The position numbers and the translations under genes were made by a program. A stretch of 64,000 nucleotides of DNA from positions 5,361,847-5,425,846 of the forward strand of contig NC_061062.1 of the NCBI RefSeq assembly GCF_021917145.1. Direction: 5' to 3'. Origin of the DNA: Hypomesus transpacificus (taxonomy: Eukaryota > Chordata > Actinopteri > Osmeriformes > Osmeridae). Shown in pieces: positions 31,301 to 41,500 of the stretch (the first letter of the stretch is position 1; each line of letters opens with the position of its first letter). The notes under the pieces are model-generated. The model was given only the letters and a program-made list of their open reading frames with translations. It made no database searches and was not told the DNA's origin.

Positions 31301-34300
31301 CCATGGCTCACCTTGTAGTCAACAGGGGTGTTGTAGCAGTAGTGCAGAGAGTCCAGGCCACCTGGTAACCCATCCCCTCCTCTGACAGCGTTCATCCAGC
31401 CTGTCTCCTCCGCACTGGCAGACAGGCCACCTCCCTCCACGCGCAGGCCAGCTGTGTCAAACGTCAGGGTCCTCTCCACGGAGCGTAGGTAGTTCAGCAG
31501 GCCCAGGCACACACGCTGGGAGGACAGGCGGAGACCAAGGGAGGCAGGGTGGTTGACAGGGAGCTACTACTGTATAATAGCATCCTAATGTGCTGATGGA
31601 ATTACCTGAACTTAAATCACTGCAAGTGTTTTACACACTTTTCTTAATCCTTTCAAATAAATATATTTTCATATAAACTCCTTAAACGTTTTAGTGGTGA
31701 TGTGCACTTTGTACTCTCCCAGGGTTGCTTGTCAATACATTTCTACAACTCCAACTCCATTTCAAAACTCCGTTTGAAGCCATCAGAGGCATTGCCACGT
31801 TGAAATGTGTGACTGTGAACGCTGCCCCTCCTGACCTGCAGCTCCCTGATCTTTAGGTGGCGGAGAAAGAGGAGGGACAAGTATGCCCCCCGGGTCAGAA
31901 CGGGGTCGGAGCTGGATTCCTCCTGGATCTCCTCCAGCCCCAACAGCTGCCTGCTGTCCATGTAGTTGTAGCTGTGAGGGGAGAGGGGAGAGGAGGAGGA
32001 AGAGAAGGAAGGGAAAGGAGGAGTAGGCGGAGAAGAAGAAGAAGGAGGAGGACAGGTAGAAGGACGTGTATTAAGGGGATAGCCAGATACTTGTTTAGGC
32101 TTTAAGAGTTGGGAGTAAATATGATTAAAAGCGACTTTCATTGAAAGAGACTCATTACAGCATGTTACTCTTTCTCCCATTACAAAGTGCCGTCTGAACA
32201 AACCTTTCAGTTGCTTTCTTCACTGCAGACGGCCTGCTCTTAGTGCTGCTCTGGTCCTGTCCCCCATTGAGTCCATATCTTAGTAGACCCCTGTCTTTCA
32301 CACTGGAGTCCTGGGGGGGGGGGGGGGGGGTTATTCTTTCTTTCAGTATTGACTAATTTAGGCAGTGTTTGAATAGGTCTTTGGGGTCCCCTAAGCAAAG
32401 CCTTGTTCAGGCATGGAACTTGGGCAGCGCACATCTTGCTCATCAACTACACCTGTGTAACGTCAAGCCTACAGGTCCATGTCCGATAAGTCAGTAGTAA
32501 AAATGCCACATGGATACGTGTACGCTCACCCCCGGTCGTTGTATTATTGTGCTGCTGCCGCCCTCCACCATCCCCATCTCCCCTGCGCTGTCAGTAAATT
32601 ACTTTCCATCAGGGGAATTTGTACTCTAATTGCTCCCTTATGTACATCCACTCTGCCAAAGTCTACCCATTTCCATGTCTATGGCTATCAATAAATCATC
32701 AAATCAATACGTGAGTGTCTTGACTGAACTGAACTTAGGCGCAATCCAGGAATACCTTGTAGAAAATGTATTTACCCCCGTAATGTAATGCTCAATGTAG
32801 AGAGTTACAACAAAGTGGTACATGCCTGTAGGAGATGTGCGGCGTTGTAGATGCTGGTCCAGATCTGGGAGAGGTATGGTTCTCTACTGGGCTGTGGGGT
32901 CAGGGGTTGAGGGTTTGAGACCAGGGCAGCATGGTCCTTCAGGGCATCAGTCAGACACTGCTGATCAGACACCTGGAGAACCCAGACAGAGGGTTACAGA
33001 GGGTTACAGTGGGCCACAGTGAGTTACAGAGGGTTACGGTGAGTTATGGAGGATTACATGGGGTTATATTGGGTTACTGAGGGTTACAGTGGGTTACAGA
33101 GGGTTATGGAGAGTTACAAAGGGTTACATGGGGTTAAAGGAGGTTACAGGTGGTTAGATACAGGGAAGTCTGCTTGGATGCAAGTGTAAAGAGAGAAGGT
33201 TTGAGAGACATTACAGTATCATACTACTATCATACCTGAAGGAACTTGCTGTGCATCCAGAGTAATTCATCTACAGACTTAAGCTCCTTCAGCTTTGTGA
33301 CAAGCTTTTGTTGCCATGGATCTCGTCTGGGCTTCAACTGTTTGTGGAGAGACATGTTCATGTCTTCAAAATCATCCACAGCCCTAAAATACGGTAGGAA
33401 CTGATCAAACTATAAGTTGACCAGGAAACATGCGAGCAACATGACGTGGTCTCTCCACACCTGGATGAAGGAGATCCAGTTGGCTTCCTTCATGAGCGCC
33501 ATGCTTGCCCTCATCCTTCCCCACTGGCTCTCCGTGGCATCAGTGCCACCGTACACCAGAAAGGTCTTCATCTCCTCTTGATTCTTGAAGAGAGACCTGA
33601 ACTCCCTCGACACCTGTCAGAATTTTTTTTTTTTTTTAAAGATCTGTGGTAGAGTCAACATCAAAAACCCTCTGAAGGAACTGCAGTCCTACAGATTCTT
33701 AGTGTTTCCCCACCATGCTGAAGAGCTCCATCTCATCTACAGGGGTTTTGATGTTGAGTGTGTCGTAGGGCAGTTTGAAATATGAAATCAGAGACTGGAG
33801 CTCAAGGCGAAACTCCTCCAGTTTAAACGTGTGAAAGGGAACGTTATTAACCAGGTCTGGACACTCTGAAAGTACAACCCAACAGCATTAAAGTTATACA
33901 TTATGTTTTCATAAACATTGCATCACCATTTAAGTTAGATTATAGTTTCACAACCATTGCTTTTGTGCAATTTAACTCTTAATTTATTGAACCCCAGTTC
34001 AGTTTATTGATCGAAAAATGAATTATTCCTGATTTCCAGTTCAGGTTTTGCTCTCGCTCTCTGAAAGCTGTGTTATCTGAGTTTGGACAGATGTGCTGGA
34101 AAATGAGGTCAAACCCTGTCCTGTCGTCCTCTTCTCTCTTTCCCTCCTGTCACATGCTGGGAGATGGTATAAAACCTGAAACCAGAACAGAATTTGCACT
34201 TCACCATACAGGACAGAATACACTGTGAGGTTTATTAAATGTATTAGATGTCATGTGTATGTTGAGGTAAATAGAGAACACCGACTTATTTCCTTGTCAC

Positions 34301-36273
34301 AGAGATACCTCCTTCTCAACCATCGTAGCCAATCTAATCAAAACCAGTTCCAAATCACACTACACCTGCTTCTGTTAGCCCCCAATAAAGAAAAGTTCTA
34401 AACAATGAAATAAAATGGAAGACAGAACAACACTACACCAGTGTATCCAAGTTTCTCAGACTGGGTCTTCTCTCTAGGTTGAATATATAATATACACATA
34501 TCCTATATTGAAGCCTGCTTACTCTCAGGAAGCTGTGGATGGTTTTGAGCGAGTGGAGATGGCACACGAGCCAGCTGAGGTAAACGTTGACATCCTCCCT
34601 GGTGACCACAGTGATGGGGCTGCCTCTGCCTGAGAGTAGCATCTCCCTGGAGGCTGCCAGTCTGTGTGCCCGCTGGACTGCGTCCTCATACTCTCTCACC
34701 AGGTACAACACCTGCGTCTGGGCACCAAGCAACCAAGCCAACAACAACAACAAAAATAATGTACATTTCAATTTAGTCATTTAGCAGACTTTGTTATCCA
34801 GAGCGACTTACAATAAGTAAGGGTACTTCGTATGGTATCCTACCAGTGTTGGTCTAGTTGCTCGGTATAGCAGTATCAATAAACCCTCTATTTCCAGAGA
34901 AAACGCAATTCTGAACTACAGCTAATGTACTGTTAAAACAATCCTTTTTATTTTTGTTATCAATGTTGTTATATCATGTTATTTGAGTAGTCACATTATT
35001 TCATACAACACTACCCTGCGGAGATTAGCTATAACCTTAACTGAGAAATACAATGTAAAGTAACATTGACTTAATGACTATTAGGATATGTGAATAGTTT
35101 ATAGCATATTACCTTATATGTAGGATACAGCTTCTCAATGACGTGAGAATGCCGACTGAACCTCCTCCACCTTAGCATGAGAATGTACTTCATCTGGGCC
35201 AGTTGATAGGATCGGTCTACATAAAACTGACCAACAAAACAGGAAGCGACAAATTATGATAATGTCCACAGCAAGGGTATGGTTTTGTTTTTAACACTGG
35301 TGTGGACAAACATTTTTAGCCCCAATATGCTAACACTACCATTAACTCGGTTGCTAAATGGTCTTTTGACATTGGTGGGGGCATATCTCTACTGTTTGCC
35401 CCTAAAACTACCTCTAAAGTGTTGGCACAGATGTACATTATCTGTCTGACTGCAGACACACATTCCGATAGAAGATGCTATAGTTTTATTCTATGGTGTT
35501 AAGAGATGTTCAGTATGTCAGTTTGATTGGCTGTCAGTATGAGCCTACACTCTGTCACCTGGTGCAGGAGTAGAGGCAGGCTCTCAGGTGTGTACTCCAG
35601 GCTGAGACAGCTCTCCAGCTCCCTCTGCATAACCTCAGCCTGGGAACATGCCGGCAGGCCCAGGGACACCTAACACACCAACGTTAAAACTGTATTGTCA
35701 TAAACACTTGAAGAACAACTAGGCCAACTAACTTTGAGTTTTGCAAAATTCTACTAATATATGCCTATGATGTAGTCAACATTTGCCGATTTTCTGGACC
35801 AAGAAAAGTAAGATGTGAGGTATTTCTTCCGAATAGGTATTGTTACTGTCTTTGGACATGAAGTCCTTTGAGACACTGCGTGTAAAGGGCTATGCTATTG
35901 AAACAACTGAATGTGTTAACCTGAAGGCACCTCTTCAGGAGCTGCTCTCTCTCTCTGCGGAAGTAGGAGACATCTTTTGGAACTGGCACTGAACTGAAAT
36001 GAAAATAACAACTGGTGAAGGGTCAAACTTGAACATGTACCAATGTTGCACACTAAAAAAATAAGAATATTCTGTTAGCAATATCGACTTATTTAGCTAA
36101 TAAGAGTATTATACATTTGGGACACACCTGAAAGATGTCGAAGGTGCTCCAGACAGCGGAATTCCACTTTGCTCAATCTCTGACCTAAGCGCTGCGAGTT
36201 GGACAGATAGCTCCTTTTCCATCTGCTCAACCCTGGCTGTGGAGGACAGTTTGTACACCTTGTCCGTAAACAT
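19388..36273 (-). CDS. ccdc162: Coiled-coil domain-containing protein 162
   Basis: About 45 coding exons on the minus strand, phase-consistent, 6,561 nt and about 2,186 residues, from ATG 36273-36271 (MFTDKVYKLSSTARVEQMEK) to a stop at 19388. Exon coordinates are in the four segment entries. The protein is large and helix-rich, with coiled-coil stretches at the N-terminus and in the last quarter (LRAQNAQLEQQYQSLEQQLS; VLVLKEELEAMKKAIAQCQT). No enzyme motif, signal peptide or membrane segment is seen. Identification rests on family features (for example ILMLRWRRFSRHSHVIEKLY and YLSWLVCHLHSLKTIHSFL) and on position between zbtb24 and foxo3, as in human 6q21. The human locus is listed as a pseudogene (CCDC162P), while this copy looks intact. 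Molecular function is not established. Two 3' endings are possible: via the last exon 19504-19388, or a stop at 19765 if exon 44 is not spliced at 19786. Confidence 0.85.
20215..20300. repeat. G-run plus short tandem repeat
   Basis: A run of 12 or more G is followed by four to five copies of a 12-bp unit (attagctatagt) in a ccdc162 intron. Simple-sequence expansion; no gene. Confidence 0.8.
21151..21240 (-). repeat. tRNA-Cys-like SINE fragment
   Basis: Minus strand: 'gggtatatctcagtggtcga' (box A region), then an about 20-base insertion near the anticodon arm, then 'caggttcaaatcccc' (box B). Related to the pieces at 4990-5043 and 23671-23770. It lies in a ccdc162 intron directly 3' of exon 40 and 5' of exon 41 in genomic order. 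Confidence 0.6.
23671..23770 (+). repeat. tRNA-Cys-like SINE copy with conserved 3' tail
   Basis: The head 'gtttcagtggtaaggcattt' and 'cctgcaaatcaagacgtcct' correspond to the D arm and anticodon arm of tRNA-Cys. The end 'actttggaggaaagtatctgc' resembles the conserved V-SINE/HE1-type tail of fish. It lies in a ccdc162 intron. Confidence 0.6.
24686..24749. mobile_element. Miniature Tc1/mariner-like palindrome
   Basis: A 64-bp hairpin with 28-bp arms and an 8-bp centre, with ends tacagtaccagtc / gactggtactgta. The arm resembles the terminal repeat of fish Tc1-like transposons (cagtaccagtcaaaagtttg). A second, partly deleted copy is at 24869-24925, with a (CA)n run between them. TA ends fit Tc1 target choice. 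In a ccdc162 intron. Confidence 0.7.
24955..25138. mobile_element. hAT-like MITE
   Basis: Terminal inverted repeats cagtggtcttcaaccctggt (left) and its near complement ending ..gaagaccacagctg (right). The internal inverted repeat is 'ttcaaatga..tcatttgaa'. About 184 bp, no coding capacity. A diverged copy lies at 41719-41895 in the foxo3 intron. No clean 8-bp target duplication was found. Confidence 0.6.
25401..29429 (-). other. ccdc162: ccdc162 exons 19-31
   Basis: Exons: 29429-29277, 29072-28979, 28816-28682, 28597-28449, 28364-28253, 28170-28121, 27918-27742, 27438-27321, 27052-26878, 26643-26505, 26223-26070, 25991-25896 and 25762-25401. Exon 22 contains a run of lysine codons at the t-rich stretch near 28531-28541. 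An earlier GT there is out of phase with exon 23, so the exon was extended to 28449. Exon 27 ends at atca|gtgggt for the same reason. A (GGAT)n/(ACAG)n microsatellite lies near 28897-28940. Confidence 0.7.
25764..25855 (-). repeat. Minisatellite abutting the ccdc162 exon 31 acceptor
   Basis: Three copies of a 30-36 bp unit containing gagatcacatgacca(t/c)gaga. On the coding (minus) strand each copy ends gtgatctcc, and the exon-proximal copy provides the splice acceptor ctccag at 25763-25768. The other copies read ctcctg and ctccac and lack the AG. Confidence 0.75.
29569..32972 (-). other. ccdc162: ccdc162 exons 10-18
   Basis: Exons: 32972-32826, 32310-32204, 31971-31836, 31515-31312, 31201-30869, 30660-30460, 30356-30235, 30084-29856 and 29771-29569. 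Exon 10 ends ctacag and is followed by GC, not GT; only that border keeps phase into exon 11 (DSSVKDRG). Exon 11 begins after a G-rich run (C-rich on the coding strand) at 32312-32330. Exon 14 is the largest here (111 codons) and a diverged copy of its 3' end lies in the next intron. Confidence 0.75.
32986..33155. repeat. Degenerate minisatellite (gggttacag unit)
   Basis: About 15 degenerate copies of a roughly 10-bp unit (gggttacagt/a) in the ccdc162 intron between exons 9 and 10. It looks telomere-like at a glance, but the period and sequence differ from TTAGGG. Confidence 0.75.
33236..36273 (-). other. ccdc162: ccdc162 exons 1-9 (N-terminal segment)
   Basis: Exons: 36273-36128, 35993-35921, 35669-35559, 35226-35113, 34717-34523, 34175-34115, 33865-33714, 33613-33459 and 33383-33236. 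Exon 6 (34175-34115, VLYHLPACDRR) is small and its donor (cagg|gtttga) was chosen because only it restores phase into ECPDLVNN. Exon 8 uses the second of two adjacent GTs (cagGT|GTGG) to keep IQ-V-AVDDFEDM in frame. A partial SINE (34762-34826, minus) lies directly outside exon 5. Confidence 0.75.
34762..34826 (-). repeat. Partial SINE tail
   Basis: Contains 'agtcatttagcagac..atccagagcgacttaca', the tail part of the tRNA-derived SINE also at 9441-9636. The head is missing. Directly upstream of ccdc162 exon 5. Confidence 0.7.
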
Positions 36274-38547
36274 GCTTCAGCTTTTGCACCCAAACCCTTT
36301 CGCAGTAAATAGTAAAACCTCCGGCTTGTTGCTCAGTATCCAAGGAGACTGTGCGCATTTCAAGTGGGTTTCTGTTCCCCTTGTTGAGTGCTTTGACACG
36401 GATTCACAAGACCTAGACGGCATTTCTTTTAGACCTGTCGATATGCGCTGGAAAAATCTTTAGCCCATGTAAAATCTCAATATTCAATAACAAAAGCAGC
36501 GTCAGTGCTTCAACCAGCTTTATTTACATGCACCATTTGTTGTATAACCTACATTACAATCCTTAGTGGGTATTAACATGGAAATACAAACATCATTATG
36601 AGCTGATGAGAAGTAGCCTAGACAATTGGCAGTGAGTGTTTTGTCAAAGACGTTAAAAGTCAAATTCGGGTTAATTTATCTAGATTGGTAAATTGGCCAT
36701 CAACAAATACTCAATGTACATGGCGAGGTACTCCTACAACCAGTAGTGATATGAAGTTGACCATCATGGTATATGCCGAAATGAGTTAATGAATTAATAA
36801 TTGTCACACCACAACAAAGTAGACATATAGCTTAAAGTCGTTAATTGGCTTCTTCAGCTCTCATTTTCTTCTCCTTGGACTAGTCTACGACGCATTTCTG
36901 ATGCTACGCGGAATGTTTAACAAAGTGTGCCGTGTCTGCTTGCCTTCGTCACCTATCTTCCCCCTTCTGAGGCCAAGACTGCATTGAAGGAGAGCGGGCG
37001 ATCTAACGCACCTATAGCAAAAGCAGCCTGCACCATGCACAGCCAACACAATTTTAACATATGTACGTGAAAGAAAAAAAGTAAAACAAGATAATTTCCC
37101 TGTAATAAAAGAGAGGATGAGTGAATGCAGAAAAGCTTGATTGCACACTGGTGAGAGCCAAATCAGGCAAATTCTCCATTGTAGCGATTGTAAACTTTTT
37201 TAAATGTTGCTACTATGTTATTATTCTTAGAACTACACGCTTAAAATGAAACCCCGCATGCTACGGCCTTACCACTGCTTCATTTACATTTTACCAATTT
37301 TGCAGACGCTTTTTGTCCAAAGCGACGTAAAGTGGTATTTGAACCTGCGACCTCTTCCTGCAAATTCTCCACTTCTATATTTCTTGGATAGAATTTGGCA
37401 AAAATTCAAGATAGTGTTCTACACTTTTACAATATTCATACAATGTATTTGTAAAATGCTGTACATGGTTTAACATACAATTATTTCACCACCTGTTGAA
37501 AATACTGATAACAAACATTTTCACTTGTTTCCCCTTAGCACCTAAAAACTAGCATGCTAGCTTCTCTCAGGCCTCCGTCTTCCATACCCAGATAATGTAG
37601 GACTCCATGTTATATTGACACTTTACATTGCCTATGGCTATGTAATGGAAGCCTTTTTAGACGGTGTGTTTTATTCTATCCATTGTGGTATTTCTTGAGG
37701 TTTCCAGTATTGCAGTGAGAAGAAAAGATGGGCAAGGAACTGGCAGGATAATCCCTTATGAACAACACTTTTTCAGTCAGGAAGGAAGTTCTCAGAATTA
37801 TTACTAAAATCACAGGGACAGGAGGGCTAGTAAACACTTACAAATCACACTGTGAAAAAACTTCACGTTTAGCTAACATTGTTGCTCTTTACGACATTGC
37901 ATGAAATGGTGCATGGAGGCAAGATGTTTTCAAAACATTTTTTTGTTCATTTCTTATTCAGCTAGGGAAATTCAAAAAAGAATCCTAAAACAATGTACCA
38001 TTTTCTGCAGCTTGTTCAGTAAACAGGCCAGCTTCAGCAAGGAGGGCTGACAGCTGGTTTGGCAAACATTGTGTCGCATCAGGTACAATTAAGAGGATGT
38101 AATGACAGGCAAAGCAGGGTGAAACAATATTTCCATGAGTGTGATAGCTCATCATGTAGATGGGTCCCTGAGACTTAAAGTGTATATTTACATGTATTTC
38201 ACATTAACCTCTACAAATCCATTCATTATAACGCATTATTATAACACCTCATGGTCACAATGTCCAGCGAACACAACTATGAATCTTGATCAAACTTTCT
38301 TTTCTAAAATATGGGACTCAAGAAATTTGCTAATCTCATCCATCATGCCTTTTTTTATACATTTAAAAATACAGTTCCCAATGTAATGCCCAATAATGAA
38401 AAAAAAAAAGTCACACTACCATATCAAACATCAATTAATGCTTACATTTTAAAGTTCTCTTCCCTCAAGATCCATAATTCAGGATGGTGAACTCTCGTTT
38501 TCTCCCCTTGTTCACCACTGTTTTCTCTGATGTTCTGGCATGACTCT
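36274..38547 (-). other. foxo3 3' UTR and short ccdc162 upstream region
   Basis: No protein-like frame. Minus-strand AATAAA at 36519-36524 may end the foxo3 transcript, giving a 3' UTR of about 2 kb, which is usual for foxo3. Only about 245 bp then remain as ccdc162 promoter and leader. An old SINE-tail fragment ('gcagacgctttttgtccaaa') is at about 37268-37350. Confidence 0.5.
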
Positions 38548-41500
38548 TCAACTAGGAACCCAGCTCTGGGGGCTGGTTTGTTTGGAGCCAGAGAAGCTCC
38601 CAGAACTGATGTTAGCATTATCGCCAGAGACAAGGTGAGAATCGAAGCTCAGGTCTAGGCAGTCGGCATCCATCAGTTCGTTACGGATAATACTGTCCAT
38701 GTCACACTCAAGGCTGCCATTGAACACATCTAAATCCAGATCTGTGTGGAAACGTTCTGGGCCAAGCTGCAAAGTGGAGTTCTTGCTGGGAGACGGCTGG
38801 AGATGCTGCTTAGCTTCATGGCGGTCAGAGTCGTTTGTTACTCCCAAACCCCCTTCAGCGGAGGCGGACAAGCCAGCTTGCCAGGCAGGACATTGGGCCT
38901 GGCCGACAGCTGCGGAGCCTGCCTGGGTGAGCATGACGGGGTCCTTACGCAGCAGCATAATGTTTCTCCTGGAGTTCTGGGAGCTGATGGACGTGCTTGC
39001 TTGTGATATGAGCGGGTCCGACTGGGTGAGCATGACGTTGTTGGGGTTGTGTGACTCCATGTTGAGCAGGTCCTGCAAGGTCTGTTCGCTGAAGCGGGAG
39101 ATGCAGGAGAAGGTGGCTTGCTTGTTCTCCTGGATGGTCTGCATGGGGGACTGGCGTAGGCTGGTGACGGACGGCGGGCTGAAGACGGAGTTAGGGCCGT
39201 AGCTGCCGGAGGGGACGCCCAGACTGCTCCCCGAGCAGCTGAAGGTAAACACTGAACTCCCCTGCGCGTTGGCTCCATCCTCCTCCTCTCCAGGGGGCTT
39301 CTGGGACGCCGTCAGGCTGATATTGTCCAGGAGATCGTCCATCAGGTTGTCGGAGAGCGCGTCGTTGAGGTTCATGGTCCCGGCCAGGTCAGAGAGGCCG
39401 GTGGGGCCGGTGGATGGGGACATGCTGCTGGGGCTGGAAAAGAGCATGGGGGAGAGGGAGGAGTCGTCGTCAGGCACCTCGTCCAGCTCCAGGTTGGCAT
39501 GGATGGGGGAGAGGCGGCCACTGATGGTGCTGGCGTTGGAATTGGTGCGCGAACGGAAGTCCGTCCAGGCGTCCAGCTCATCGCTACTGCGGGAGGTGGG
39601 GCTTCCTGTCCACTTGGACAGGCTGGACGAGCTCTCGGAGCTGGCTTCCTGAGCAGCCTGGAGGGAGGCCTTCTTCTTGGTGGCACGCCCCCTGGCGCCT
39701 TTGATGTACTTGTTGCTGTTGTCCATGGAGACGGCCCGTCGCCGCGGGGCTTTGCCTCCCTTGCCGCCCTCTGGGTTCACCATCCACCAGGAACTCTTCC
39801 CCGTCCCCTCGTTCTGGACCTTCACGAACCGGCTGTGAAGCGACAGGTTGTGCCGGATGGAATTCTGGAATGGAAAAAAAAGTATATTTTGGAATTGGGC
39901 ATTTTGGGAAATGTACATGTTTTTTTTAATATTTGCGATATCATATTGGGCAGTATGCCTATGAAGCTAAAAGGAATAATACATTAGGAGATCACACTGC
40001 AGATGGAAACAAGGTAGTTCTTCTTACAGAGATATTCCTTCACATCTCCTTATGGTGACCCATTTCTAGCTGCTGGGAAAGTTTTACAGAAGTTCCCAAG
40101 AGATATTCTGAAGCATGTAGAAAATGAAAGAGCTGGAGTGTGTATGATCATAGACTGCAGCAGCAGAGGAGAGACCATACTCATCTCTGCAGAAAAAAGA
40201 GGCTGGCAGATGAGATGATGGGTTTGGGAAGCGGTCCCTTCTTAACTCCTGGCCAAGCAGCAACTTTATATTTATTCACTTAGCAGACACTTTCATCCAA
40301 AAGTGAGGCTTGAAAGTGCAGCAGATAATCAAGGGCTAGAATTGCACGGTTCTAACTGTATTACAGTGGTTACAATACCAAGGATCAGTCTGTGAAACAG
40401 TGCAACAATACATCTCAAATAAGTCACAAAACATACATGACAACTGAAAGTTTGACTCCAGTCTGAACCACAATCTGTATAGTAGACAAAAATAGGCAGA
40501 TGCTAGCCCACTCTCCTCAAATATTGTACCGTACTATTGCTTTGTACTCTACTTAAGTGTCAGTAGGGTCCTATAGACCCTAAAGGCATGAACAGGAGGT
40601 ACCATCTATGCAAGGTTATGGTAAAGTTAAGGTACTACCTTCACAATGTTAAGGTACTATCTACAGGTAGAAAGGTCAAGGTATTACCTACAGGTAGAAA
40701 AGTAAAGGTACTTACAGTTAGTAAAGGTGGGTACTATATGGGCTAGTCTCAGTCCACCATACTGTATAGTGCTGCAGTATGACTGAAACACTTCGCATTG
40801 GTTATTTTCATTACAGTATACCCTCCTGAATTCAATGCACAAACACAAATTCGGCCTTTGGAGGGCGACTAACAAAAACAATTATTTGGAACATGAAAGA
40901 ACATTGGACAAGTTATGCTTATTCCTTCCTATAGTGTGATTCAACGGAATGACCTGCTGACATCAAACTTCTAGCAAAGCCTTTGCTCAAAGCCAATTAT
41001 AGAATTAGATTACGCAGTGAGCACTTTCATCGCTTTGGAGCAAACAGGTGGTCTGAATCTTAATGCAAATAGATAGTTATCCATTTTCCTCCCTTGCCTA
41101 TAATTGACCTGGAAGGGGAAGATTGATTGGATTGGGCAGCCACTCTGAACAACACTATAATTAATAGGTTTGGATAGACATCACCAGACCAGATTTAGGC
41201 TTTGCCCTTGATCTTAAATGTTGCTGACTTATGTTATTTGTATTCCAAGTGGAATACAGTAGAGAGAAGCCTGAATAGAAAGGGAAAATACCATGTTTCC
41301 TAGAACCTGGCAGACACATGCTACCCATTTATCAGTAGACCCACCCTGAAACATGGTCTCAAGCTAACAGACTTGACAGTTGTCACCCAGGTGGCTTCAC
41401 TTACATGACAAACACAGGTACAAAAGGTCAAAATGTCTTCCTGCTAATTATATACAAGAAGGTTTGGGGTATTTCTCAAATGAACCTAACCAGTAAGCAG

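Noticed and set aside
32986-33155. Interstitial telomeric repeat
   Set aside because: The unit is about 10 bp and reads gggttacag, not TTAGGG, and it is degenerate.
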